Shown piece by piece: positions 26,241-34,112 of a DNA stretch of 64,000 nt. The stretch spans positions 124,001-188,000 of the forward strand of contig CAZJVD010000002.1 of the NCBI GenBank assembly GCA_964549505.1, written 5' to 3'. Each line of letters begins with the position of its first letter. The first letter of the stretch is position 1. Below the pieces are notes generated by a model that worked only from the letters and a program-made list of their open reading frames with translations, was not told where the DNA came from and made no database searches. The DNA is from CAZJVD01 sp964549505 (GTDB lineage: Bacteria > Bdellovibrionota > UBA1018 > CAZJVD01). The translations under genes were made by a program, and so were the position numbers.

Positions 26241-26330
26241 CGTCGTGAAAAGCCGTCGTCCTAGAGATAACCTGGGACAAGATATCGTCTATCACTCGTC
26301 ATTCTACGGGACATCGTTAGACTCCCACTC

Positions 26331-26819
26331 ATGTACTTGAGAAGAATCAAATACAAGGATCGCATCTATTATTACCTCACCAGGAAACAGGCAGGTTCAA
26401 ATCAGGAAGATCGTCTGGCCACTCTCGGTTCGTTAACCAATCCAACACCCAATCAAGAACTTCAGCTCATCACTCGATGGCTTCTTACGCTTTTGGGTGG
26501 CTCAGAAGCTTCAACGCAAAAAAGCCTTGGGACAGAGAAACAAGTCACTGCCTCAAGGCTTTCTGAATATGGAAAGAATTTTGACCTCGATAAGTGCCTG
26601 GCCGAGTTGCGTGCGATCTACGTCAAATACGGAGCCATCACCAAAACCATCCTCGATAAGCAGGCTCGCCCGAATGGAGATCTGAGTTGGGGTGTACAGA
26701 CGGTACTGGCTAATTTGAAGCGGCGCGAGCTTAGTTTGAAAAAAGTATTTGAAGCAATCCGTAAGAATAGGTCAGAGAGTATTAGGACTGTTCCCACGTC
26801 AGTGGAAAATTATTTGTAA
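26331..26819 (+). CDS. MYLRR-type protein 1 (transposase-like N-terminus)
   Basis: The 162-aa protein begins MYLRRIKYKDRIYYYL and continues to RLATLGSL, a pattern I know from the N-terminal domain of IS1634-type transposases; no catalytic DDE part follows. The C-terminal half (KYGAITKTILDKQARPNGDL, then a WGVQTVLANLKRR helix) could be a DNA-binding helix-turn-helix but is not assignable. The same N-terminal 26 residues recur, at the protein level, in the gene after leader B. Its 3' end overlaps the subtilase gene convergently by 10 bp. There is no ribosome site in front of the ATG. It may be a transposon fossil, or a regulator built from a transposase domain. Confidence 0.55.
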   Translation: MYLRRIKYKDRIYYYLTRKQAGSNQEDRLATLGSLTNPTPNQELQLITRWLLTLLGGSEASTQKSLGTEKQVTASRLSEYGKNFDLDKCLAELRAIYVKYGAITKTILDKQARPNGDLSWGVQTVLANLKRRELSLKKVFEAIRKNRSESIRTVPTSVENYL

Positions 26820-28681
26820 TCTTTCGCCATTGCTAAGGCATTCTTCTCGTTTATTACGCCGCCGTACATCACTTTGTCCTTAAGAGCCGGTATCGGATCG
26901 ATTGACTTGAAGATGATTTCTCTGATCTGCTTAACCGACAGCTTCGGATTTACTGTTAATATCTTTACCGCTAGGTTTGTGACAAATGGAGTAGCCATCG
27001 ACGTACCAGAAAGCTTGCCAGTCTGTCCCTCTGGCAGAAAGGACATAACGCTTACTCCCGGTGCAGCAACGTGAACTTTTTGCGCACCATAGTTGGAAAA
27101 ATCAGCCAAAGATTTACCTGTTTCATCTACTGCCGCAACTACAATCATGTTCGGAAGATCAAATGCCGCTGGATATTTTGGAAACTGATCAATATTTCCT
27201 TCGCCTTTGCCTTTTTCGTCATTGCCCGCTGCGATCACGAACAACATATCTGGGTGGTCCTGCATGGCTTTTTTTAGAGGCTCCCAATACTTTATGTCTT
27301 CTGATCCTAAACTAATGTTTACAACCCGCGACCCTTCCTGATGAGCAAGATTGACAGCATCAACGAATTTATCTGTGCTGCTTTTCGGATATCGGATTGG
27401 CAAGATCGCGATGTCGTCAGAGCCTTTCGACGCGATTCCTGCCACATGAGTTCCGTGATTTCGACTATTAAAGAGTTTACCCATGATCGAAAATTCATTG
27501 TCATAGGGCAGATCATCGTTGTCTTGATAATCCCAACCCTTAGGGCTTCCATTTGGATTTCTTGCTACCTTGTAAGCAACTCCCGGATGGTTGTAATCCA
27601 CTCCGCTATCCAAAATAGTTACAAGTACTCGGTCAATGCGTTCCGCTTGCTTAACCACTTCGTCGATGCTGTCAGATGTATAATCCTGGATTCTGCAACT
27701 GCTATAAATCGTTCTCAGAGGAAAGGCGTCTCTGTTTTCGTAGTAAAGCTTAGATTCATTTCCGTTAAAATCTAAGGTAACTTTTTTCTCAGCATTTCCG
27801 TCCTTCGTATATGTCCAAACTCTACCCCAGTCATACACGCAATTAGGGGTAAGGAACATGTCAGCGAGCAAATTACTCCACCAAGAGTCTGGTTTTTGCG
27901 GCGAACCAACTTCAATTGAAATTCTTGTTAAACCGCTCGCAGCGTATTCTTTTTTTATTTGGACCTGTTTTGGCGGCGGAGACTTCAAATAGACATAGAG
28001 ATATTCGCTGTATTCTCCTTTGTCGTTAACATCGCCCTTGTTATAAGACACTCGATCGACTGTGATATTTGCGGACAAACCAAGTGACTTTCCGGCTTTA
28101 CCGAGGGCAGACTGAGCGCCAGAGGTCGTAACTGAAGCAAGATTCTGTCCGCATCCAATCTCTTTCCCGGCTTGAAGGTAGGGATACCATCGTCCATATT
28201 CATTTTTGAGTGCTTCCGAGACGCGTTTCTCCTGCTCCACCAAGAATTTTTGATATTCAGGTTCAGACTTTGGATCTGATGAGAGCAAGCCAATCAACAT
28301 TTCTGCTGGAGCATTTACGGGTACAAACAGACTGACAGTTCCATCTTTTTCCGATTTAGACTCAGTAGGACTACCTCTTGTATTGATAAAGAGGAGTTCG
28401 ATATTTTCGAAGCTTCGGATTTTTTTTGTTTTACTGAATGCTGCTTTTAGTCTCTCAAGCGTCACTAACTTTTGTTCTTCGTTAGGGCCATTGAATAGAT
28501 CGGGCATAATGCCGCTTAGCCAGCCTTTGGGGTTGAATCCATTTTGTCGGAAAATGACCTCTAATTCTTTTTCTAAAGCATCGCTTTTGCTGGTGTCTTG
28601 TCCAAAGCTAAGAGTTGAGAATAGAAGTCCAAAAGAGATTATGCAAATGCTGCTTAACTTTCTGCGCTTCAGTGCAATCAC
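26810..28681 (-). CDS. Secreted S8 (subtilisin-family) serine protease
   Basis: The 623-aa protein has a signal peptide (SSICIISFGLLFSTLSFG-QD) and a long N-terminal region (about 28-345) without a recognised domain, then a complete subtilase core. The catalytic triad is Asp358 (ILDSGVDYNHPG), His409 (NHGTHVAG) and Ser561 (GTSMATPF), with the oxyanion Asn488 (AAGN). Four Cys in the N-terminal half may form disulfides. It starts with GTG, overlapping the TPR gene's TAG by one base, and has AAAGGAG at 6 nt, so the two are translationally coupled. It lies between the two leader repeats, and its base composition is AT-rich compared with the flanking chromosome. Confidence 0.93.
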   Translation of the reverse strand: MIALKRRKLSSICIISFGLLFSTLSFGQDTSKSDALEKELEVIFRQNGFNPKGWLSGIMPDLFNGPNEEQKLVTLERLKAAFSKTKKIRSFENIELLFINTRGSPTESKSEKDGTVSLFVPVNAPAEMLIGLLSSDPKSEPEYQKFLVEQEKRVSEALKNEYGRWYPYLQAGKEIGCGQNLASVTTSGAQSALGKAGKSLGLSANITVDRVSYNKGDVNDKGEYSEYLYVYLKSPPPKQVQIKKEYAASGLTRISIEVGSPQKPDSWWSNLLADMFLTPNCVYDWGRVWTYTKDGNAEKKVTLDFNGNESKLYYENRDAFPLRTIYSSCRIQDYTSDSIDEVVKQAERIDRVLVTILDSGVDYNHPGVAYKVARNPNGSPKGWDYQDNDDLPYDNEFSIMGKLFNSRNHGTHVAGIASKGSDDIAILPIRYPKSSTDKFVDAVNLAHQEGSRVVNISLGSEDIKYWEPLKKAMQDHPDMLFVIAAGNDEKGKGEGNIDQFPKYPAAFDLPNMIVVAAVDETGKSLADFSNYGAQKVHVAAPGVSVMSFLPEGQTGKLSGTSMATPFVTNLAVKILTVNPKLSVKQIREIIFKSIDPIPALKDKVMYGGVINEKNALAMAKDYK

Positions 28682-29418
28682 TATTTACTCCTTTGAACTG
28701 AAACAATGGCGACCTGATTCTTGGCGTATTCAATCTGCGGTCCCCATGTAGTCATGTCATTGGAGGCAACTGCAATAAGTGCTTTGTAACTTTTTATAGC
28801 ATTTTCTTTTTGATCAAGTTTCTGAAACATTTGCGCAATTCTTAAGTGTGCAAGAACAGCGTTGCGGTTAATTTTGAGGACTTTATTAAAAAATACTTCG
28901 GCCTCTTTGTACTGATTGTTTTTATATAAGACTTCCCCAGCGGCAAAAAGTGCAGAAATATTTGCTGGATTTGAAGTGACCGCACGGCGAAAGTATCTTA
29001 GTGCTTCATCAGATTTTTTTTCAGAAAGAGCAATTGTTCCCAAATTGAATAGGACAACATCATCATCGCCTTGAGCGGCAAGTGCAGTATAGATATCTTT
29101 TGCTTCTTTTCCTTTATCGATCCTTAAAGCGACATACGCGTATTCTTTTGAGACATTTTGATTTTGAGGAGCCAATCGACGGGCACGCCCAAGGTAATCG
29201 TATGCTTTTGTGAGCTCATTTTTTTCGGAGTAAACAATGCCTATTTTGAGAAGAGTTTCCACATCCGATGGATTATCTTTGAGTTTATTTTCATAGTTTT
29301 TAATTAATATCGAATTGCCTTCTGACGCGAAAACTTGCAGGGGGACCAAAGAAGAAAATGAGCAAAGACAGGTGAAATATAAAACGCTCTTGAGTTGTGA
29401 AAATACAATAGTACGCAT
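28681..29418 (-). CDS. Exported TPR-repeat protein
   Basis: From the ATG at 29418 a signal peptide (SVLYFTCLCSFSSLVPLQVFA-SE) precedes five to six tetratricopeptide repeats, seen as repeated pairs such as DVETLLKIGIVYSEKNELTKAYDYL, VVLFNLGTIALSEKKSDEAL and NISALFAAGEVLYKNNQYKEAE (each under the usual 34-residue spacing). TPRs bind peptides or proteins. Coupling to the subtilase (stop and start overlap by one base) suggests a periplasmic partner, chaperone or substrate adaptor of that protease (inference). In-frame ATGs at 29433 and 29460 are possible earlier starts. Confidence 0.85.
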   Translation of the reverse strand: MRTIVFSQLKSVLYFTCLCSFSSLVPLQVFASEGNSILIKNYENKLKDNPSDVETLLKIGIVYSEKNELTKAYDYLGRARRLAPQNQNVSKEYAYVALRIDKGKEAKDIYTALAAQGDDDVVLFNLGTIALSEKKSDEALRYFRRAVTSNPANISALFAAGEVLYKNNQYKEAEVFFNKVLKINRNAVLAHLRIAQMFQKLDQKENAIKSYKALIAVASNDMTTWGPQIEYAKNQVAIVSVQRSK

Positions 29419-29593
29419 ACTGGAGTTCCCCATGCTCAATTCTTCGGAAAAAATAGACATATGCTTGAATTTAAAGGAAAAAATAATTCGAATCGTTTTT
29501 TAAACGATAAAAAGTAATCATGTAGATTCACGGGTTCAATATACGCTCTGATACGTCCAATTCAGAGTCAATGATTTGACGTTAGCAAGTAGT

Positions 29594-29793
29594 CAATTTT
29601 ATCAAGTCGAAAATTAGCTTTTTGCCGAAAAAACGAAATCTCGTCAAAATTCAAAGTCTTAAATCTCAATAGGTTGCGGAAGCGACCACTTGTCCCCGTC
29701 ACGCCAGATCACCGTTTGTCACACTCGTTTGCTTCATCTCTGCTTCATCCTTGCTTCATCCGTCTAGGACGGATTTTTTTCACTCAGTGAAAA
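29594..29793 (+). repeat. Island leader repeat, copy B
   Basis: This is the gap-free second copy of the 25933-26132 leader, including the triple GCTTCATC array and the terminal stem-loop TTTTCAC-TCA-GTGAAAA (29777-29793). The upstream 29419-29593 stretch is AT-rich, carries the TPR gene's promoter region and shows no tRNA-like sequence. After the repeat, 29794-29858 shares only the AGGAC...GTGAAAAG...GTCCTAG hairpin block with leader A. Confidence 0.75.
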
Positions 29794-29858
29794 AGTGCTG
29801 CCTATGTTTCGTCATTCATTACGAAATTCCAGGACGCCGTGAAAAGATCCTGTCCTAG

Positions 29859-30521
29859 ATGTATTTACGCCGAACAAAGTACAAAGACCGAACTTACTAC
29901 TACCTCGCGCGAAGGGTAGCGGGAACCGAGCAAGAGGCAATTTATGGGCAAGAGAGTAGTTTCGGAAAAAATCGAAGACAGCGCGGAATGTCCGGGGCAG
30001 CAGGGGATTTCCAATTGGAGCGGAAAACCGCTAAAAGAATGGGACTCACCGTAAGCGAGAAAAATGATGAGAGATTTGACGTAGATAATGCGTCTGCGGC
30101 TTCAGCAAAATATCTAAAGATGCAAGATAAGGCCTTTAGCAAAAAGACCACTCTTTCTGAAACACTTTCGACGAGTCCAATAGAAGCTCCTGTTGAACGA
30201 AAGAAATTTGCAATAGCGGCATTCAATGCTGGCGAAGGAAGGATAGCCAAGGCCCAAAAGTTAGCGAAAGAGGATGGAAAAGATCCAGCGATATGGAATG
30301 ATGTCAAAGAATATCTCGAAACTGCTGGTGCCACCTCAGACAAATCAAAAGAAATTCAGGAATATGTGGATAAAGTTCTGGAGTATGACGCCGAATTTTC
30401 GAAAAAATCTAAAGCCGATAAAATGGTAAAATCAGGAAAACCGAGAAAGATTAGAAAACTTCCAGTAGGAGGACACTGGATAACATTAGACGGCAACCAT
30501 ATTTTTATCGAAGACAAATAA
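29859..30521 (+). CDS. MYLRR-type protein 2: chimera with a lytic transglycosylase (SLT) core
   Basis: Residues 1-26 repeat the MYLRR..KYKDR.YYYL start of the first island gene. From residue 27 the sequence is an SLT-type lytic transglycosylase: catalytic Glu32 in YGQESSFG, GDFQL (49-53), and FAIAAFNAGEGRIAKA (about 112-127). The helix that normally precedes the catalytic Glu in SLT domains is replaced by the MYLRR segment, and there is no signal peptide, so the protein would stay in the cytoplasm unless exported another way. The C-terminal 60 residues are Lys-rich and end in GGHWITLDGNHIFIEDK. No Shine-Dalgarno sequence is seen; a hairpin ends just before the ATG. Activity is uncertain. Confidence 0.72.
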   Translation: MYLRRTKYKDRTYYYLARRVAGTEQEAIYGQESSFGKNRRQRGMSGAAGDFQLERKTAKRMGLTVSEKNDERFDVDNASAASAKYLKMQDKAFSKKTTLSETLSTSPIEAPVERKKFAIAAFNAGEGRIAKAQKLAKEDGKDPAIWNDVKEYLETAGATSDKSKEIQEYVDKVLEYDAEFSKKSKADKMVKSGKPRKIRKLPVGGHWITLDGNHIFIEDK

Positions 30522-30523
30522 GC

Positions 30524-30997
30524 ATGAAAATTTTCAAGAAATTAGTTTCAGTTTGCTTACTGACATTTGGTTTCCCGGTCTTCCTCTATGGGGCAAATTT
30601 TGAGAAACCGATTTCACTTCAAATTGAAAACCTAACTCGATGGAAAAATTCTTCCGAAGCCCCGGCCATTCAACAAGGCCTGGGCGCAATACTCAAACCA
30701 CGGCGAAACTACCTTCGAATCACGGAACCTTTTAAAGGAGTGAGGCAATACACTTCTATCTTCAAAAAACCCTTCTTACTTTTGGAAGCTGAGCCGACTG
30801 ATTTTGGTGGATTTTTCGCGTTGGTTGTTTTTAAGAGTAATCCCAAAGTGCTACGTCTATGGATTTATGAGATCGACAAGAATGTCTTTGAAGTCCGTGA
30901 AGCAGTTCCACTTCAGGCAACCCTGAACAAAAAAATCATGAACGAACTTGATGACAAACGAATTGCTCCATTCTGGCTGACTTCTCTCTCCCCGTAG
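30524..30997 (+). CDS. Small secreted protein, unknown
   Basis: It starts 2 nt after the transglycosylase-like gene's stop and so is almost certainly co-transcribed. A signal peptide (KKLVSVCLLTFGFPVFLYG-AN) leads a mature protein of about 134 aa with mixed strands and helices and no known domain. The tight spacing suggests a functional link with the upstream SLT protein, for instance an inhibitor or immunity-type partner, but nothing in the sequence proves this. Confidence 0.65.
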   Translation: MKIFKKLVSVCLLTFGFPVFLYGANFEKPISLQIENLTRWKNSSEAPAIQQGLGAILKPRRNYLRITEPFKGVRQYTSIFKKPFLLLEAEPTDFGGFFALVVFKSNPKVLRLWIYEIDKNVFEVREAVPLQATLNKKIMNELDDKRIAPFWLTSLSP

Positions 30998-31015
30998 GAA
31001 CAGGTTCTTATCGAA

Positions 31016-31945
31016 TTAAAGTTCCAGAATCGCTTTTAGGCGATTCACTAATTTACGGTGATGCTCAGGTTTCATTTTTTTAATATTTGCAAGTTTCCAC
31101 TGAATTGCCGGAAGAGTTTCGAGGCCCGGCAGCTGCATAAGTTCCCATTTTGGTTCGCCGGATTTGAGTGAGAGTAAGAACCGCCGCTCATCTTGAGTGA
31201 GTGATTTTTTAAGTGTCGTGATGAGTTCTTCGCGTGTTTCAAGAAGGATTTCAAATGTCATGGGCTTTAAGGCCATTCCGACAAACTGTTTTGTGTAAAT
31301 GTCATGAATGTCTTTGCGCGGGGGCTCAAGAAGTTGGCTCATGGTTTCGTCGTGTCCTGCGAGATAGACAACGAAACCCTTGCGAATCTCATCGGTGACC
31401 CCTTCATTTTCAAGTAGGATCTTTACGTCATAAAGATCACGAGGATGCTGACGGTCCAAGGCCGCACAGATTTTTCCTCCGTAGAGATCCGGATGAGAAG
31501 CTACTGCGATAGAGAGAGTGGCTCCAAAGTGACTGGATACTTGAGGAGAAACACGACGGAAATCTGTGGAGAAGACAGCCCCGCGTAATGTCAGATTCGG
31601 CTCAATGATGATTTGAGTTTCGGAATTGTTCACATAAAGTTTATTTACGATTTTAGTATTTTTGATGAGCCCTTCTTGGATGGTTGCATCCGGGAGTGCC
31701 TTTTGAATGCGTTCAGAAATTCGTTTGAGCGCATCGGTAATATGACTCAACGATGTTGCCCGGTTCTCGATGGGAAGATAAGTCAGGTCAATGTCCACCG
31801 ACAATCGCGGCATGTCGCGCACAAAAAAATTAATCGCCGTTCCGCCTTTTAGGGCAAAACATTTTTCTTGAGCGACGGCAGGAAGCGACTCAAGCATGAG
31901 ACTTGCCTGTTTGAAATAGGGGTGGTCTTCGAATTTCGCGCTCAT
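31016..31945 (-). CDS. abiEii: AbiEii-type nucleotidyltransferase toxin
   Basis: The 309-aa protein is a type IV (AbiE) toxin with the DNA-polymerase-beta-like fold: motif I LKGGTAINFF (33-42), the metal-binding Asp51/Asp53 (DIDLTYLPI), and the RDLYDVKILL motif. Known AbiEii proteins are GTP-binding nucleotidyltransferases that arrest growth during phage infection. The start overlaps the antitoxin stop by ATGA. The catalytic motifs look intact, so the toxin should be active. Confidence 0.92.
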   Translation of the reverse strand: MSAKFEDHPYFKQASLMLESLPAVAQEKCFALKGGTAINFFVRDMPRLSVDIDLTYLPIENRATSLSHITDALKRISERIQKALPDATIQEGLIKNTKIVNKLYVNNSETQIIIEPNLTLRGAVFSTDFRRVSPQVSSHFGATLSIAVASHPDLYGGKICAALDRQHPRDLYDVKILLENEGVTDEIRKGFVVYLAGHDETMSQLLEPPRKDIHDIYTKQFVGMALKPMTFEILLETREELITTLKKSLTQDERRFLLSLKSGEPKWELMQLPGLETLPAIQWKLANIKKMKPEHHRKLVNRLKAILEL

Positions 31946-32742
31946 GGTCCTTCAAGCTCCTCTGATTCCACTCCTTGCGATATTTTCGGAACGGATATGT
32001 CGTATTTTGGGATAAAAACGCCACCTTCTGCAATCACTCGCTTCCCTTTGCCGAGATTCACTTTAGAAAGGTTCAATTCTTTTAACCATTCTTGATTAGT
32101 CGAATCGGCAAAGTGGAGAAAAAGACGTTTTGCTTTAATGGAGCGGCAGTTTTCTAAAAGTTTTTGAACAAGTTCTGGTCGCAGAGTGCGTAGGCTCTCA
32201 AAAAGAAGACAAGCCTCATCAAACTGTTGTTCATGAGGAATCAAATGCAAAAGCTCCAGTGCCGCACGTTCGCGCGAGGAAATACGAATTGAGAATCCGC
32301 CGATGTTTTTTTCTATGCATCCCAAATCGCCGTTACCAGAAAAAAGAAGAGTGGCAGTGAAACGAATATCGGCTTTCCAATTCTGCTTTTTAAACCATAT
32401 GGGAAGTTTAGTGCGAGGTGTGCCGAAGAGATGAACGGTTTTGTCGGGACCGCTTGATACAAAATGAGTAATGCCCTGGAGTTCGAGGGCTGTTTTAGCG
32501 GCAGCATGAACGGGGAGTTTTAAATGTTTCTGGATGGCGTAAAGAGCCCCTTGCCATTCCACCTGATCGCCGTCTCGGATAAAGGCCCCGTGACCAATCC
32601 GTTTGATCCAAGCCGATCGTTGATAATCACTTGCAAGCTGATGATAAACACCATGAGACTCGAGCCAAGAAGTAGCGGCCACTGTACCCGGTGGCCATAT
32701 CTTGAGGATTTTGTTTATTTTAGTACCTAATTGGCCAGTCAT
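31942..32742 (-). CDS. abiEi: AbiEi-type antitoxin
   Basis: The 266-aa protein matches type IV AbiEi antitoxins in length, gene order and layout: an N-terminal winged helix (WLESHGVYHQLASDYQRSAW, about 24-45) followed by the C-terminal antitoxin region. It precedes the toxin with a 4-bp overlap. AbiEi proteins repress their own operon; three copies of a 12-15 bp motif directly upstream are good candidates for the operators. In-frame start choice is simple because the ATG follows the operator region directly. Confidence 0.85.
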   Translation of the reverse strand: MTGQLGTKINKILKIWPPGTVAATSWLESHGVYHQLASDYQRSAWIKRIGHGAFIRDGDQVEWQGALYAIQKHLKLPVHAAAKTALELQGITHFVSSGPDKTVHLFGTPRTKLPIWFKKQNWKADIRFTATLLFSGNGDLGCIEKNIGGFSIRISSRERAALELLHLIPHEQQFDEACLLFESLRTLRPELVQKLLENCRSIKAKRLFLHFADSTNQEWLKELNLSKVNLGKGKRVIAEGGVFIPKYDISVPKISQGVESEELEGP

Positions 32743-32759
32743 TCATTCTATTTTAGACT

Positions 32760-32846
32760 TAAAACAAACTAAAAGCAATGATAGTTTATTTTAAGTAATT
32801 AAAGGCAATGTTATCATGCTTTTTAGATTCTAAAATAAACTAAAAA
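32760..32846. promoter_or_regulatory. Triple operator-like repeat upstream of abiE
   Basis: TAAAAYAAACTAAAA occurs at about 32760-32774 and 32831-32845 in direct orientation, and its core TAAAATAAACTA occurs inverted at 32782-32793. Spacing and position just upstream of abiEi suit autoregulation by AbiEi. Confidence 0.55.
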
Positions 32847-32878
32847 TACTTATAAAATCAAATACTTACTGGGGCCGT

Positions 32879-33007
32879 TCAATCGTAATACATTGAGATG
32901 GGTTGCTGCGAGTTATCAGAATAAATTCCAGCTTCGGTATCTTGATCGGTTTTATAAGAGAGTTTCTTCGTGAATCCAATTTCTCGAAGGCGCTGTCTAA
33001 CTCGCAT
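32879..33007 (-). CDS. 42-codon protein coupled to the XRE gene
   Basis: This short gene starts at an ATG whose first base is the last base of the XRE gene's TAA (TAATG), the classic stop-restart overlap. It encodes 42 residues: a basic start (MRVRQRLREIGFTKKLSYK), an acidic middle and a polar end (PISMYYD). There is no signal peptide, membrane helix or known domain. Overlap with the upstream stop and a plausible composition support it; length alone does not. It lies between abiE and the XRE gene. Confidence 0.5.
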   Translation of the reverse strand: MRVRQRLREIGFTKKLSYKTDQDTEAGIYSDNSQQPISMYYD

Positions 33008-33450
33008 TACATCCTGCCCGTAACGAGAGCCCGGGTCCATTGCTTCAGCGAAATGTAATTTTGTGGGTGCGCCTCTTTAATGGCGTGATTTGTTACATAC
33101 TTCATCAGAAAGGAGGTCGAATCCGCAGCAACCGCTAAACCTAAAACTATCAGTAAAATATCAATCGCTGTTTTGAGTATTCCCATTTTCGTCCTTCCTT
33201 CAAAGATGAGAATCTCAGTGTTAATTCCAAAGACCTGACTAAGCTTCCGCCACTGAGTACGACGGCTCGGTTCGCAGGTGCCGTCTTTCCAACTTCTATA
33301 GGTACTGCGCGGCACTTCCAGGCGTTCGATTACTTCGCGCTCGGTAAGTCCCTTCTTCTTTTCGAGCAGGCCTAAGACCTTGTAGAACGGTAGGTCTTGT
33401 GGAATATTCACGTTGATATTGGGTGCGACATTGTAATTTATTGGGTTCAT
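33007..33450 (-). CDS. XRE-type HTH protein with one membrane helix
   Basis: The ATG at 33450 has AAGGAGG five bases upstream, which decides the start over an in-frame GTG at 33471. The N-terminal half holds an XRE-like helix-turn-helix (LLEKKKGLTEREVIERL, PRSTYRSWKDGTCEP). The C-terminal half has a single membrane helix (AIDILLIVLGLAVAADSTSFL) and a short soluble tail. A DNA-binding domain tethered to the membrane is unusual and suggests sensing at the membrane. The 42-codon gene overlaps its stop codon. Confidence 0.72.
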   Translation of the reverse strand: MNPINYNVAPNINVNIPQDLPFYKVLGLLEKKKGLTEREVIERLEVPRSTYRSWKDGTCEPSRRTQWRKLSQVFGINTEILIFEGRTKMGILKTAIDILLIVLGLAVAADSTSFLMKYVTNHAIKEAHPQNYISLKQWTRALVTGRM

Positions 33451-33611
33451 GGCGTCCTCCTTGTTTGTCACCTGATGATCACAGGATCAAGAGGGGCATT
33501 TGCTTCACTTTGCTTCTAGCGATAGCTAACCTCTTGATACGGTTCATTTTAGGGAAAGACGCCAATTTCTCTGACGTAGAACACTAGCTGTCGGTTTTTT
33601 TCAAAAAAGGG

Positions 33612-34112
33612 ATGCCGATGACTCCCCAAATTAAAAACCTTAAGACATTGAGCGATGCTGTAAAGACTCCTCGTGAAAATTTCATTGTTGGAGAAGTGAA
33701 CGACAGTTGTTTGCGCTTGGCGGTTCATCAAGGGGGCTACAACTGGCATCATCATTCAAATTCCGATGAGCTTTTTGTCGTACTAGAAGGCGAGCTTACC
33801 ATTGAGTTTCGTGACCGGCCGACTGTAAAATTAAAATCTGGGGATACACTGACGGTGCCTGTAGGTGTTGTTCACAGGACGATAGCTCAAACTCGAACCG
33901 TCAATTTATGTTTTGAAAAAATGCACAGCGATACGGTTTTCGATTCCGACTTTGACGAGAGCCTCCTGGAAAACAACATGGAAAAAACTGTGGATCAGAG
34001 GCTTTTAGCCCACGATTCCGCTCTCGAAGTGGCTCGCGAATTCCAAAGAGCGGGAAAAGAACTGTACAAAAATATAAACGAACCGCAGCCGGTAAGGGAC
34101 GATGCCAGCTGA
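33612..34112 (+). CDS. Cupin-fold protein
   Basis: The 166-aa protein contains one cupin domain: WHHHSNSDELFVVLEGEL (motif 1, with three His and a Glu as metal ligands) and SGDTLTVPVGVVHRTIA (motif 2, with the fourth ligand His). The extra C-terminal 50 residues are helical and acidic. Cupins of this size are often sugar isomerases, dioxygenases or small-molecule sensors; the substrate cannot be told. It is followed by a decayed nucleotidyltransferase gene whose start overlaps its 3' end. Start at the second ATG (33618) is also possible. Confidence 0.82.
   Translation: MPMTPQIKNLKTLSDAVKTPRENFIVGEVNDSCLRLAVHQGGYNWHHHSNSDELFVVLEGELTIEFRDRPTVKLKSGDTLTVPVGVVHRTIAQTRTVNLCFEKMHSDTVFDSDFDESLLENNMEKTVDQRLLAHDSALEVAREFQRAGKELYKNINEPQPVRDDAS

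Noticed and set aside
25859..29600. Classic attL/attR pair from integration into tRNA-Glu
   Set aside because: The second copy starts at CAATTTTATC, right after the tRNA; none of the T arm or acceptor stem is repeated, and no integrase gene is present.
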